Assembly: GCF_022129445.1 (NCBI RefSeq)
Contig: NZ_JADQAQ010000006.1
Span: forward strand, 79,684-143,683
Origin: Photobacterium sp. Ph5
GTDB lineage: Bacteria; Pseudomonadota; Gammaproteobacteria; Enterobacterales; Vibrionaceae
Reading direction: 5' to 3'
Length of the DNA stretch: 64,000 nucleotides
In this document: positions 38,843-46,726 of the stretch, piece by piece
Layout: every line of letters begins with the position of its first letter
How positions within the stretch are numbered: position 1 is the stretch's first letter
Notes under the pieces: model-generated
The model's input: the letters and a program-made list of their open reading frames with translations, nothing else
What the model was told of the DNA's origin: nothing
Database searches by the model: none
Translations under genes and position numbers: made by a program

Positions 38843-40039
38843 TTAGATTTCAGCTAGAAGCGCTGTATCTTCTGCGATTACTAACTCTTCGTTAGTAGAA
38901 ACAACCATTGCAGGGATGCGGCTGTTTGCAGTAGTGATAACACCTTCGCCGCCGAAGCGTGCTTTAAGGTTTGCTTCGCTGTCTACTTCGATACCGAAGA
39001 TAGATAGACGCTTAAGTACTTCTTCACGGATAGGAGCAGAGTTCTCACCGATGCCGCCTGTGAATACGATAGCGTCTAGACGACCGTCCATTGTTGCTGC
39101 GTAGCTAGCTACGTACTTAGCAAGACGGTGACAGAATACGTTCATTGCACGTGTTGCTTCTTCTTTAACGCCGTAGTTTTCTTCAACGAAACGACAGTCA
39201 GAAGTCACACCAGTTAGACCTTGAAGGCCAGACTCTTTAGTGAACATAGTGTTGATTTCAGCAACGCTCATACCTAGACGATCGTGTAGGTGGAACATAA
39301 CTGCTGGGTCAAGGTCACCACAACGTGTACCCATTACTAGACCTTCAAGAGGAGTTAGACCCATAGAGATATCTACAGACTTACCGCCTTTAATTGCACA
39401 TACAGATGCGCCGTTACCTAGGTGACAGTTGATGATGTTTAGTTCATCAAGAGGCTTGTCTAGAAGCTTCGCAGTTTCACGAGCGATGAAACGGTGAGAA
39501 GTACCGTGTGCGCCGTAGCGACGGATACCGTTCTCTTTGTATAGGTTGTAAGGGATAGCGTATAGGAATGCTTCTTCAGGCATAGTCTGGTGGAAAGCAG
39601 TGTCGAATACAGCTACGTTCTTAAGACCAGCGAAGTTGTGCTTAGCAGCTTCGATACCTACAACGTGTGCAGGGTTGTGTAGAGGTGCAAAGTCAGATGC
39701 ATCTACGATACCTTGTAGAACAACGTCATCGATTAGAGCTGAAGCAGAGAACTGCTCGCCGCCGTGTACGATACGGTGACCGATAGCGCCTAGGTTCTCT
39801 TTAAGCTCAGGCTTAGAAGCAAGGATAGTATCAACCATGAATGCTAGCGCTTCTTCGTGAGCCGCGCCTTCACCTAGTTGTGCTTCGTGCTTGCCATCAA
39901 GCTTCCACTTGATGCGTGCTTCAGGAAGACCTAGGCATTCTGCTAGACCTGAAAGGTGTTCGTCACCTGATACAGGATCAATGATTGCGAACTTAAGAGA
40001 TGAACTACCGCAGTTTAGAACTAAAACCAGCTTAGACAT
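38843..40039 (-). CDS. ackA: AckA, acetate kinase
   Basis: Makes ATP and acetate from acetyl phosphate and ADP. It has 398 residues. ASKHA-fold motifs are present: [13 protein letters not shown] at the N-terminus, [34 protein letters not shown] and [11 protein letters not shown]. It is first in ackA-pta. The 335 bases upstream should hold the promoter. Confidence 0.97.
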   Translation of the reverse strand: MSKLVLVLNCGSSSLKFAIIDPVSGDEHLSGLAECLGLPEARIKWKLDGKHEAQLGEGAAHEEALAFMVDTILASKPELKENLGAIGHRIVHGGEQFSASALIDDVVLQGIVDASDFAPLHNPAHVVGIEAAKHNFAGLKNVAVFDTAFHQTMPEEAFLYAIPYNLYKENGIRRYGAHGTSHRFIARETAKLLDKPLDELNIINCHLGNGASVCAIKGGKSVDISMGLTPLEGLVMGTRCGDLDPAVMFHLHDRLGMSVAEINTMFTKESGLQGLTGVTSDCRFVEENYGVKEEATRAMNVFCHRLAKYVASYAATMDGRLDAIVFTGGIGENSAPIREEVLKRLSIFGIEVDSEANLKARFGGEGVITTANSRIPAMVVSTNEELVIAEDTALLAEI

Positions 40040-40374
40040 GAGAGTGACTACCTATAATCTGTCTGAAAGTTGATATTCATTTTTGAATAAAAAAGTACCC
40101 ATAGAATAGACGATGATGTATTTATCGGTCTAGTCGGGGTGAAATTCGTGCTCATTCTTGAGTATTTGAATTGAGTTACCTGCAATTCTGGTTCATCCTT
40201 GAGGGTGCTTAACTTGCAGTTAATACCATTAACAGCAACAATTACTTTTAAGCGCGCTTAGGATAGCGATTGTTAAGCAATATAACAAAAACATTTTTAG
40301 ATAAATTTAATTTTAATCAAGTTTATTGCTTAAAAATTTTAAAAATTATATTTTTTTTTGATGAATGGTGCTTT
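40040..40374. other. ackA-yfbV divergent intergenic region
   Basis: Should carry promoters for ackA (minus) and yfbV (plus). Visible items: a perfect 12-base palindrome TAAGCGCGCTTA (40249-40260), an FNR-like site at 40307-40320, and a strongly AT-rich stretch just before yfbV. No ORF has good support. Confidence 0.45.
40307..40320. promoter_or_regulatory. FNR-like site upstream of yfbV
   Basis: TTAATTTTAATCAA matches 9 of the 10 fixed bases of TTGATnnnnATCAA. The surroundings are very AT-rich, so chance matches are likely. Confidence 0.3.
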
Positions 40375-40824
40375 ATGACTCAACAAACAAAGTGGAAGTA
40401 TTTCCAAGACGGTCAGCATTACATGAGCACATGGCCAATGCGTAAAGAGTTGGCTGCCGTTTTTCCTGAACATCGCTATATCAAAGCAACAAAGTTTGCC
40501 ACGAAGGTGATGCCGGCTGTCGCAGCTATTAGTATTTTGACCCAAATGGTATTTAATAATTATGCAGCGATGCCACAAGCCGTTGCTGTTGCGTTATTGG
40601 CGTTATCGATGCCATTGCAAGGTTTATGGTGGCTAGGAAAACGAAGCCAAACAGTGCTCCCTCCGTCGTTGGCAAAATGGTATAGCGAGATCCACCAGAA
40701 AATCGTTAGTGAAGGTTATGCTATGCAGCCGAAAAAATCACAACCACGCTACCAAGAGCTTGCTGATGTACTCAGTCGTGCATTTAAGCAATTAGATCGC
40801 AGTGCATTGGAACGTTGGTTTTAA
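40375..40824 (+). CDS. yfbV: YfbV, UPF0208/DUF412 inner-membrane protein
   Basis: Small membrane protein that insulates the Ter macrodomain in E. coli. It has 149 residues with two membrane segments (about 45-63 and 69-85). The conserved parts [20 protein letters not shown] and [12 protein letters not shown] identify the family. ATG 40375 starts just before the conserved region; an in-frame ATG 105 bases upstream would add an unrelated Lys/Phe-rich extension. It is divergent from ackA, as in other gammaproteobacteria. Confidence 0.9.
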   Translation: MTQQTKWKYFQDGQHYMSTWPMRKELAAVFPEHRYIKATKFATKVMPAVAAISILTQMVFNNYAAMPQAVAVALLALSMPLQGLWWLGKRSQTVLPPSLAKWYSEIHQKIVSEGYAMQPKKSQPRYQELADVLSRAFKQLDRSALERWF

Positions 40825-40829
40825 AGAAT

Positions 40830-40856
40830 AACAGCATCGGAAGGTGCTGTTTTCTT
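40830..40856 (+). terminator. Terminator after yfbV
   Basis: ACAGCATC/GGTGCTGT stem with a small loop, then TTTCTT, 7 bases after the yfbV stop. Confidence 0.65.
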
Positions 40857-40902
40857 AGAAACATCGTATTGATTTATTCCTTCGGTTGAATTTTAAAACT
40901 AC

Positions 40903-42399
40903 TTACATAAATTGAGTGGCATAACGATAAAATTCAGAAAATGGCATAGGTTTAGCGTAGAAATAACCTTGAATTAAATGTACATCCTTCTTCATAAGAT
41001 ATTCAACTTGCTGTTTTGTCTCTACACCTTCGGCGATCATTTCAAGTTTTGTTTCATGCCCAAAGCTGATGATCGCATTTAAAATATTTCGCTTCATGTC
41101 ATTAGTGCCGATCGTATCGATGAACATTTTATCGATTTTGATCGCATCAAAAGGCAAGGTTTGTAAGTAACTAAACCCCCCAAATCCTGTGCCTGCATCA
41201 TCTAACTTTAATTTTACGCCATTCTCACTGAGATAAGTCATTACGGCTTTAGCTTTAGCGATGTCACTAAAGGGGATTCTTTCTGTGACTTCTAACGCGA
41301 TATTCGGTTTGTCGCGTTGTTGGCTATTTATGGCGGATAGGCATTTATCCATAAATTTATAATTTTCTAATTGTTTAGGGGTGATATTAATACTGGCACA
41401 GAAATTATCACTTAAGACGGGTAAATGGGAAAGGTCCTCAATGACTTGTTGTAGAATAGATAACGTCATAGGATAAATTAGATGACTATTTTCTACATTT
41501 TTAATAAATAAATACGGAGGGAATATTTCGCCATTACATCGTTTCCAGCGAACAAGAACTTCACAACCTGATAATTGATTTGTTTTACTATCAATTATCG
41601 GCTGATAATAAGGAATAAACTCTCCTTTATTTAACCCTTGTTTTATTAATTGCTGAATGCTTTTATTTTTGTCAAATCTCAGTGCAAAGGACAGGCATAT
41701 TAATAAACAACAAAAAGAAAGTGCAATAAATACAAAAATATAATCATTTTTTATATGCTTAAGGCCTTCTTTACTAAGATTGATAACTAGTGTGTAGCCA
41801 TTATCCATTTTATGAGAGAATGAATATAAAGAAGATAACAATGGTTTATTATTGCTGATTTTTAGTTTTTGGTTATTACATTCAACAAATATTGAGATGT
41901 TATTATCATTTATCATTCGACTAATATAAAAAGGGTCGATCGATTCAGAAACAAAGCTAATAGTACTATGTGAATTTATTTTATAGTTAAAAATAAGCCT
42001 GTTATTACTATAGTTATAAATAGATAGCTTATTATTATAAATAGCGTTTTGTTTTGAGTAGTAAGACGTTATGGCAGGTTTATTACCATAAATAGAGCAT
42101 AATTTATGGTCTGCAATGAGTTGGATAATTCTGATATTGTTCGATGTGTTTGCATAGTCCTGCATTATCTTCACATCTTTACTATCGCATGTTAATGATA
42201 ATTTACTGACGACCGTTTTTATATCTTGGCTTATTTTATCGTATCGACCGTGATTTAAACGTTCATAACCATCAATACGTTTAACGGCATTGTATTTAAA
42301 AATTTGAAATGCAATAAAATCACTTAATAGATAAATGGAAAAAAGACCGATAAAAAAGTACGTTATGCTTTTTTTCCAATGAGATTTTGCATTTATCAT
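40903..42399 (-). CDS. CSS-motif/EAL cyclic-di-GMP phosphodiesterase
   Basis: Membrane-bound c-di-GMP phosphodiesterase. It has 498 residues: membrane segment at about 12-34, a periplasmic CSS-like sensor domain (35-220) with CDS near residue 70 and a second Cys in HKLCSIYG, a second membrane segment at about 223-243, then an EAL domain. EAL reads EVL (GCEVLVRW). The other metal or catalytic residues appear kept: Asn in SINITPKQL, EVTER, DDAGTGFGG, IKIDKMFI, AEGVET and QGYFYAKPM. It is AT-rich and monocistronic. Confidence 0.88.
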   Translation of the reverse strand: MINAKSHWKKSITYFFIGLFSIYLLSDFIAFQIFKYNAVKRIDGYERLNHGRYDKISQDIKTVVSKLSLTCDSKDVKIMQDYANTSNNIRIIQLIADHKLCSIYGNKPAITSYYSKQNAIYNNKLSIYNYSNNRLIFNYKINSHSTISFVSESIDPFYISRMINDNNISIFVECNNQKLKISNNKPLLSSLYSFSHKMDNGYTLVINLSKEGLKHIKNDYIFVFIALSFCCLLICLSFALRFDKNKSIQQLIKQGLNKGEFIPYYQPIIDSKTNQLSGCEVLVRWKRCNGEIFPPYLFIKNVENSHLIYPMTLSILQQVIEDLSHLPVLSDNFCASINITPKQLENYKFMDKCLSAINSQQRDKPNIALEVTERIPFSDIAKAKAVMTYLSENGVKLKLDDAGTGFGGFSYLQTLPFDAIKIDKMFIDTIGTNDMKRNILNAIISFGHETKLEMIAEGVETKQQVEYLMKKDVHLIQGYFYAKPMPFSEFYRYATQFM

Positions 42400-42574
42400 G
42401 AAGTGCTTCGGGTATATAAGGTGGTTTTTTTTGAATATTATTCTAAAGTGTAGTTTGGTGCAATTAAGTTATTCCCTTACGGTATAAAAAAGGCGGTTAA
42501 AATTGATTTCGATAGAAATGAGATTGTAATTTGCTCCATGCGATTTTTAAAACAGCATTTAATATTAAGGCTAT

Positions 42575-42602
42575 AAAAAAGAGCCACCTTGGTGACTCTT
42601 TT
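42575..42602 (-). terminator. Terminator of the DUF6172 gene
   Basis: On the minus strand GAGTCACC pairs with GGTGGCTC (one G-T pair, two-base loop) and runs into six Ts. Confidence 0.85.
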
Positions 42603-42635
42603 ACCGTAAAGGGTTTAACCTAAAACGCTATGTGA

Positions 42636-42944
42636 TTATTCTTCGTCGAAATCAAAATCTGGACGCTGTGCGCGTGTTGCAGGCTTTGCCAAGATCTCTA
42701 AGTATAATGATGATAGCTCTAGCTTTTCAGCTTCATCAATACACTTGTTGATTTCTTTTACATGAATAACTTTTGCTTCTTGCTCGGTATGACCAAACTT
42801 ACAATCAAAATCCCAAAAGTCAGCGCCAGCTGGAAGTGCTTTGTTGCGCTCACGACGTAAGTATTTTTTAACTTCAAATTTCACTGCTTCAACAACGCGA
42901 GGAACAGCTTTTTTAGGGTGGGTTAAAGCAAATGTTTTTTTCAT
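42636..42944 (-). CDS. DUF6172 family protein
   Basis: 102 residues, conserved hypothetical. The N-terminus MKKTFALTHPKKAVPRVVEA, a basic KYLRRERNKALP stretch and DFWDFDCKFG are the recognisable parts of the family. A coiled, charged middle (INKCIDEAEKLELSSLYLEI) and an acidic tail follow. No function is known; the basic N-terminal half could bind nucleic acid, but that is a guess. It stands alone between terminators. Confidence 0.8.
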   Translation of the reverse strand: MKKTFALTHPKKAVPRVVEAVKFEVKKYLRRERNKALPAGADFWDFDCKFGHTEQEAKVIHVKEINKCIDEAEKLELSSLYLEILAKPATRAQRPDFDFDEE

Positions 42945-43394
42945 GGTTTTCCTAGTTTTCTTTGGCTCAAAATTGGGAGAGCTGTATTTTTTCTATTTTA
43001 CTTTAATTTGTGATGGGTAGCGATGCCAGAGATAAGATTTCATACGTTTTTCGTTTGGCAATAGAAAGCTAAATGTCGGCGTAAGAAGTTTTTTTAAAAA
43101 AAGTAACGATAAATTGCAACTAAATATCTACATGGGTGTCATATAAAATACATAGAGAATTATTAATATCTACACTGTTTTTTCACCATGGATGTTAATG
43201 AAACCTATGTTGTCATTTTTACCTATCATTGAAAATGGGCGGTATAGATATACTGTTCAGGAATCAGAAAGGTAGTTATGGCACTATAATAAAGCTACTA
43301 AGAGATATAGCTGTTATCTCCCTTAAGAACCCCAACTGCTTGGCCGCCGATGGGGTTCTGCTCTATCTGGGCTATGGTAATTTAATATTTTAAG
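42945..43394. other. Intergenic region between the DUF6172 and ChaN-like genes
   Basis: About 450 bases. The part near 42945-43020 should hold the promoter of the DUF6172 gene. The hairpin at 43326-43359 belongs to the chaN end. Between them I see AT-rich sequence with short frames (for example 25 codons from 43198) that lack a ribosome binding site. Confidence 0.4.
43326..43359 (-). terminator. Hairpin after the ChaN-like gene
   Basis: Perfect 9-bp stem AGAACCCCA/TGGGGTTCT with a GC-rich 16-base loop, 36 bases beyond the stop of the ChaN-like gene. The U-tract is poor (TTCTTAAGG), so the terminator role is only likely. Confidence 0.5.
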
Positions 43395-44357
43395 CTATTC
43401 GTAACATTTCAAGTCTTTGTTTCTCTTCATCATATCCATCATTGCTTTCTTCTGTTTTTCTTTTTGTACGTAGCGTACTGGCAGTGGTGCCATAGTGACT
43501 TTGTAATCTAGTGCATTATTAGAGAGTACTTCTGAGGTTGTTATGGGAGTGACAAGCGCGACTTTTAAGTTGGGGTTACGTGCTTTAATGCGAGAAGCTG
43601 TACCTAGCCCTTCCATTGTATGAAAACGACCTGCTACATGGATGATTTGTTTGTTTGGATGTGCGTCTAAATACGTGACCATACTTTCTGCCATGGTATC
43701 GTCCCACGCGGTTTGGGCGGCAAACATGCGTAGGTTTTGCTCTTCATTACCGTGATGCATAGAGCTTAAAAATTTAGTTTGATAGGCATCTTTATCAAGT
43801 GTTAGTGATTGTGCTACCCATGAACGCTCTGATGATGGTAACTTTTTTAAGTACTCGGGCCCTTTTTTACTAATACAGCGAACAATACTTTTCGGTGCGT
43901 TCGCGGCAATCACATCTAATTTATTTTGCTTGGCAAATTCAACTAGCGGACGGTAATCACTGTCGTAGTTTGGCCATGCATTGCCTTCTGCTACCAATGT
44001 TCGCTCACCAATTTCACCTGCAAGGTATTGATCAACAATAGCTTGTTTATCCCGGGTGAACTGTTCCATAGATAAGGTTAATTGTGAATTTTGTTGGTAT
44101 AAGGCAGCGAATAATTGACTTTGTAATAGGTGAGCTGCTGGGTGGCTATGCCATTCACCCACTAAAATAATATCGGTATTTTTTAGCTCTGTTGCTAGTT
44201 GATTTACCGTTAAGGTCTTTCCAATTGGTGATGTAATGCTGTAGTCGTATAGCGTGGTTAAGTTTGCAGAGGAGAAAGCTGTTGTTTGTGAGGTGTTAGA
44301 TGCACAACCTGTTAAAAGTGTGGCAAAGCTAAAACTCAAAGCGAGCCATTTATTCAT
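43395..44357 (-). CDS. ChaN/PhuW-like haem-binding lipoprotein (DUF399)
   Basis: Predicted lipoprotein of the ChaN family, linked to haem and iron handling. It has 320 residues. The signal peptide with lipobox LLTGC gives a lipidated Cys18. The conserved core begins with ILVGEWHSHPAAHLLQ and includes SMEQFTRD and HVAGRFHTMEGLGTA, which carry the His residues of the family. ATG 44357 begins the signal peptide and follows CAGGG; an in-frame start 90 bases upstream is not needed. Metal or haem dependence is inferred from the family. Confidence 0.85.
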   Translation of the reverse strand: MNKWLALSFSFATLLTGCASNTSQTTAFSSANLTTLYDYSITSPIGKTLTVNQLATELKNTDIILVGEWHSHPAAHLLQSQLFAALYQQNSQLTLSMEQFTRDKQAIVDQYLAGEIGERTLVAEGNAWPNYDSDYRPLVEFAKQNKLDVIAANAPKSIVRCISKKGPEYLKKLPSSERSWVAQSLTLDKDAYQTKFLSSMHHGNEEQNLRMFAAQTAWDDTMAESMVTYLDAHPNKQIIHVAGRFHTMEGLGTASRIKARNPNLKVALVTPITTSEVLSNNALDYKVTMAPLPVRYVQKEKQKKAMMDMMKRNKDLKCYE

Positions 44358-44433
44358 TATTGATATCCCTGAAAGTAAGCTTATAGCTAAAGATAAGCAA
44401 AATTCACAACAATAATGAATAATATAGTTAATA

Positions 44434-44467
44434 CGAGTTATTATCAATTGCGTATGGTAATAACTCG
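44434..44467 (-). terminator. Hairpin after rlmA
   Basis: Perfect 10-bp stem CGAGTTATTA/TAATAACTCG with a 14-base loop, 15 bases after rlmA. Tail on the minus strand is TATTAACTATATT, only moderately T-rich. Confidence 0.55.
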
Positions 44468-44481
44468 CATTTGTTGTTTAA

Positions 44482-45312
44482 TTACTGACGGCGATATACG
44501 CGGATTGCGAAATCGGCCTCACAATAGAAATCATTGGTGCTAGCCAATTGCTGCCATACTTGCTCTGATGTTTTCCAAGCAAACGGCGTCATTTGCATTA
44601 ATGCAGTGGCTTCTGCGCCACTCAATGTCATGTCGTAATGTAGTTGCTCATCGGCAACCAGATCAAAGCCAGGAATCGTTTCAACGGGCACATCATGAAG
44701 GCGTACACCATCGTAAATTAATTCTTTTAATTGATATAGGTGGCGTGGTGCGGGAGTCACAGCCACTAAAATTCCACCGGGTTTGATCGCGCGTTCTAAT
44801 TCTTCACCTTTACATGGCGCATAAATACGTACTACACCATCAAACAATTGATCGGCAAAGGGTAAACGGTGACTTGATGCAACACAGAAATCACACTCAG
44901 GGTAACGCTTAGCTGCGTATTTCACGGCGACTTTTGAAATGTCTAAACCATGGACGGCAAGTGCAGGAAATTGTTGGCGTAGTTTTACAAATTCAGAGGT
45001 GTAATAGCCTTCACCACAACCAATATCAAGTAACTCTGTCGCGCCGTTAGGCAGAAGTGAGCCAAGTTGTGCAATCACAGCATCACGCAGTGGTTGGTAA
45101 TGGTCAGTATTTAGAAATAAGCGACGTGCTTGCATCATTTCTTTATTATCACCAGGATTTTTCGAGCTTTTATGATGAGCAGGCATGAGGTTCACATAGC
45201 CTTCTTTTGCCAAATCAAATTGGTGATTATTACAACAACGGTAGGTTTTAGGTTGTTCGCTATGAGTGTCAAGAAGAAGCGACTCATGGCATAAAGGACA
45301 TTGATAGGACAT
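44482..45312 (-). CDS. rlmA: RlmA, 23S rRNA (guanine-745-N1)-methyltransferase
   Basis: Methylates G745 of 23S rRNA. It has 276 residues. An N-terminal zinc finger (YQCPLCHESL ... YRCCNNHQFD) precedes AKEGYVNLMPAHHKSSKNPGD, a stretch typical of RlmA. The SAM-binding motif is LLDIGCGEGYYT, and RIYAPCKGEELERAIKPGG replaces the usual motif IV. It is a single gene with hairpins on both sides. Confidence 0.93.
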   Translation of the reverse strand: MSYQCPLCHESLLLDTHSEQPKTYRCCNNHQFDLAKEGYVNLMPAHHKSSKNPGDNKEMMQARRLFLNTDHYQPLRDAVIAQLGSLLPNGATELLDIGCGEGYYTSEFVKLRQQFPALAVHGLDISKVAVKYAAKRYPECDFCVASSHRLPFADQLFDGVVRIYAPCKGEELERAIKPGGILVAVTPAPRHLYQLKELIYDGVRLHDVPVETIPGFDLVADEQLHYDMTLSGAEATALMQMTPFAWKTSEQVWQQLASTNDFYCEADFAIRVYRRQ

Positions 45313-45393
45313 AAGAATAAACCAAAGCGGAAAAACAGCCGCTAAGTGTAATGCTTATTGTTGACCGTCGCTAACGTATTTTTGTCTTGATAG

Positions 45394-45419
45394 TAAAAAG
45401 CCTTCGTTAAGGAAGGCTT
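45394..45419 (-). terminator. Terminator of the pgtCBA-like operon
   Basis: Perfect 8-bp stem AAGCCTTC/GAAGGCTT with a six-base loop, T-run on the minus strand, 32 bases beyond the response-regulator stop. Confidence 0.8.
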
Positions 45420-45451
45420 CAGATGAAAGGGGCTTTTGTCAGTAGTGCGAC

Positions 45452-46726
45452 TTAATGACTGGGTCTTACTTTGTACTCTGCTTTGTCTAGGCCATGTTTT
45501 TTCATTCGTAAATAAAGCTTTTTACGTGGGATTTGCAAATAAGATGAGACTTCATTGATGCGCCCTGCAAATAAATATAGTGCATCTTCGATGACTTGTT
45601 TTTCATAGCCATCAACTAAATCGTCAAGTGGACTACTCATTTGATCAAGTGGTTTTGAACGCTCTTGTCCTGCTAACTTCACAATGCCAATGGCATATAA
45701 TTCGGCGACATTTTTAAGCTCTAAGACATTCCCCGGCCATTCATAGCGACAAAGCGTGTTGATGTAGGCTTTATCAATAGCGGGCAGTGCTTTATTGAGT
45801 TTTTTACAACTCTGCTTTAAGTAGTGTTTAAAGATAAAGGTAATATCGCTACTACGTTGACGTAATGTCGGCAGGCTAAAGCGCACTTGGCTTAAAAAAT
45901 AAAATAGCTCGGGTAAGAACTGTTCACTCTCTACCGATGGTTCTGGTGATCCTTCAAATAAAGCAAGTAAACGCACTTCCTTTTTACCTTGTCGCTCTTG
46001 TTCTAACAAGAAACGGCATAACCATTGCTGGCTTTCTAGCGGCATAATGTGTGGATTACTTAAACATAAACAGCCACTGCGAGCTGCAATCATGCTACGT
46101 TGAAGATCGGGAGTACAAGCAATGCTCGAACCGTCAATCTCAATAAATGGTCCTTGATGAAGCGGACTGTTCTTATGCAGAATTTTAGCAACAGTATGGC
46201 GACCAGTACCATTTTCACCTTCAATTAAGGCGTCTTTAGTTGAGTTAACAACCTGTTTTAACTGTTCGCGTATTTTTACTATTAATGGGCTATCGCCTAG
46301 CAGTAGCTCGGTTGCTGTATTGTGCAGTGTTTTACGTTGTTCAATAATTTGTTTACGTTGTGGTAGATGCTTTTCTAACAGCTTGATAAGTTCTTTGGGC
46401 TGTAATGGTTTTTGTAAAAAATCAATCGCCCCTTTTTTAAGAGCGTCAACAGCCATTGGAATATCACCATGACCCGTTACGATAATAACAGGAATTTCGT
46501 TATCAAAATTTTGAATCTTTTCTAATAACTCCATGCCATCTAAACCAGGCATGTACATATCTGTCACAACGACACCTGACCAATTATGATTCAACATGTT
46601 GATCACTTTGGTTGAGTCTTGCGCGGTTGCGACATTGTAGCCTGACAGCTCTAATAACTCTTGGTAGGCATCTAAGACATCTTGATCATCATCGACAATC
46701 AGTACATTTATTTCATCACTCATCAT
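45452..46726 (-). CDS. PgtA-like response regulator of the NtrC group with degenerate AAA+ domain
   Basis: 424 residues. The receiver domain (8-125) has the acidic pair DDD and phosphoacceptor Asp in VVTDMYMPGLDG, with Lys in FLQKPLQP. The central domain is NtrC-like but degraded: Walker A reads GENGTGRHT (Arg for Lys), the GAFTGA sigma54-contact loop is absent, and Walker B reads GCLCLSNPH without the acidic pair. The C-terminus is a Fis-type HTH (GRINEVSSYLQIPRKKLYLRM). It therefore probably does not activate sigma54 promoters. Its start overlaps the kinase gene by 11 bases. Confidence 0.8.
   Translation of the reverse strand: MMSDEINVLIVDDDQDVLDAYQELLELSGYNVATAQDSTKVINMLNHNWSGVVVTDMYMPGLDGMELLEKIQNFDNEIPVIIVTGHGDIPMAVDALKKGAIDFLQKPLQPKELIKLLEKHLPQRKQIIEQRKTLHNTATELLLGDSPLIVKIREQLKQVVNSTKDALIEGENGTGRHTVAKILHKNSPLHQGPFIEIDGSSIACTPDLQRSMIAARSGCLCLSNPHIMPLESQQWLCRFLLEQERQGKKEVRLLALFEGSPEPSVESEQFLPELFYFLSQVRFSLPTLRQRSSDITFIFKHYLKQSCKKLNKALPAIDKAYINTLCRYEWPGNVLELKNVAELYAIGIVKLAGQERSKPLDQMSSPLDDLVDGYEKQVIEDALYLFAGRINEVSSYLQIPRKKLYLRMKKHGLDKAEYKVRPSH

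Noticed and set aside
43198..43275. 25-codon frame starting MKPMLSFLPII
   Set aside because: No ribosome binding site, and the frame has no terminator or conserved signal.
45452..46726. Canonical sigma54-dependent activator
   Set aside because: Walker A, Walker B and the GAFTGA loop are all degraded, so the usual NtrC-type call would mislead.
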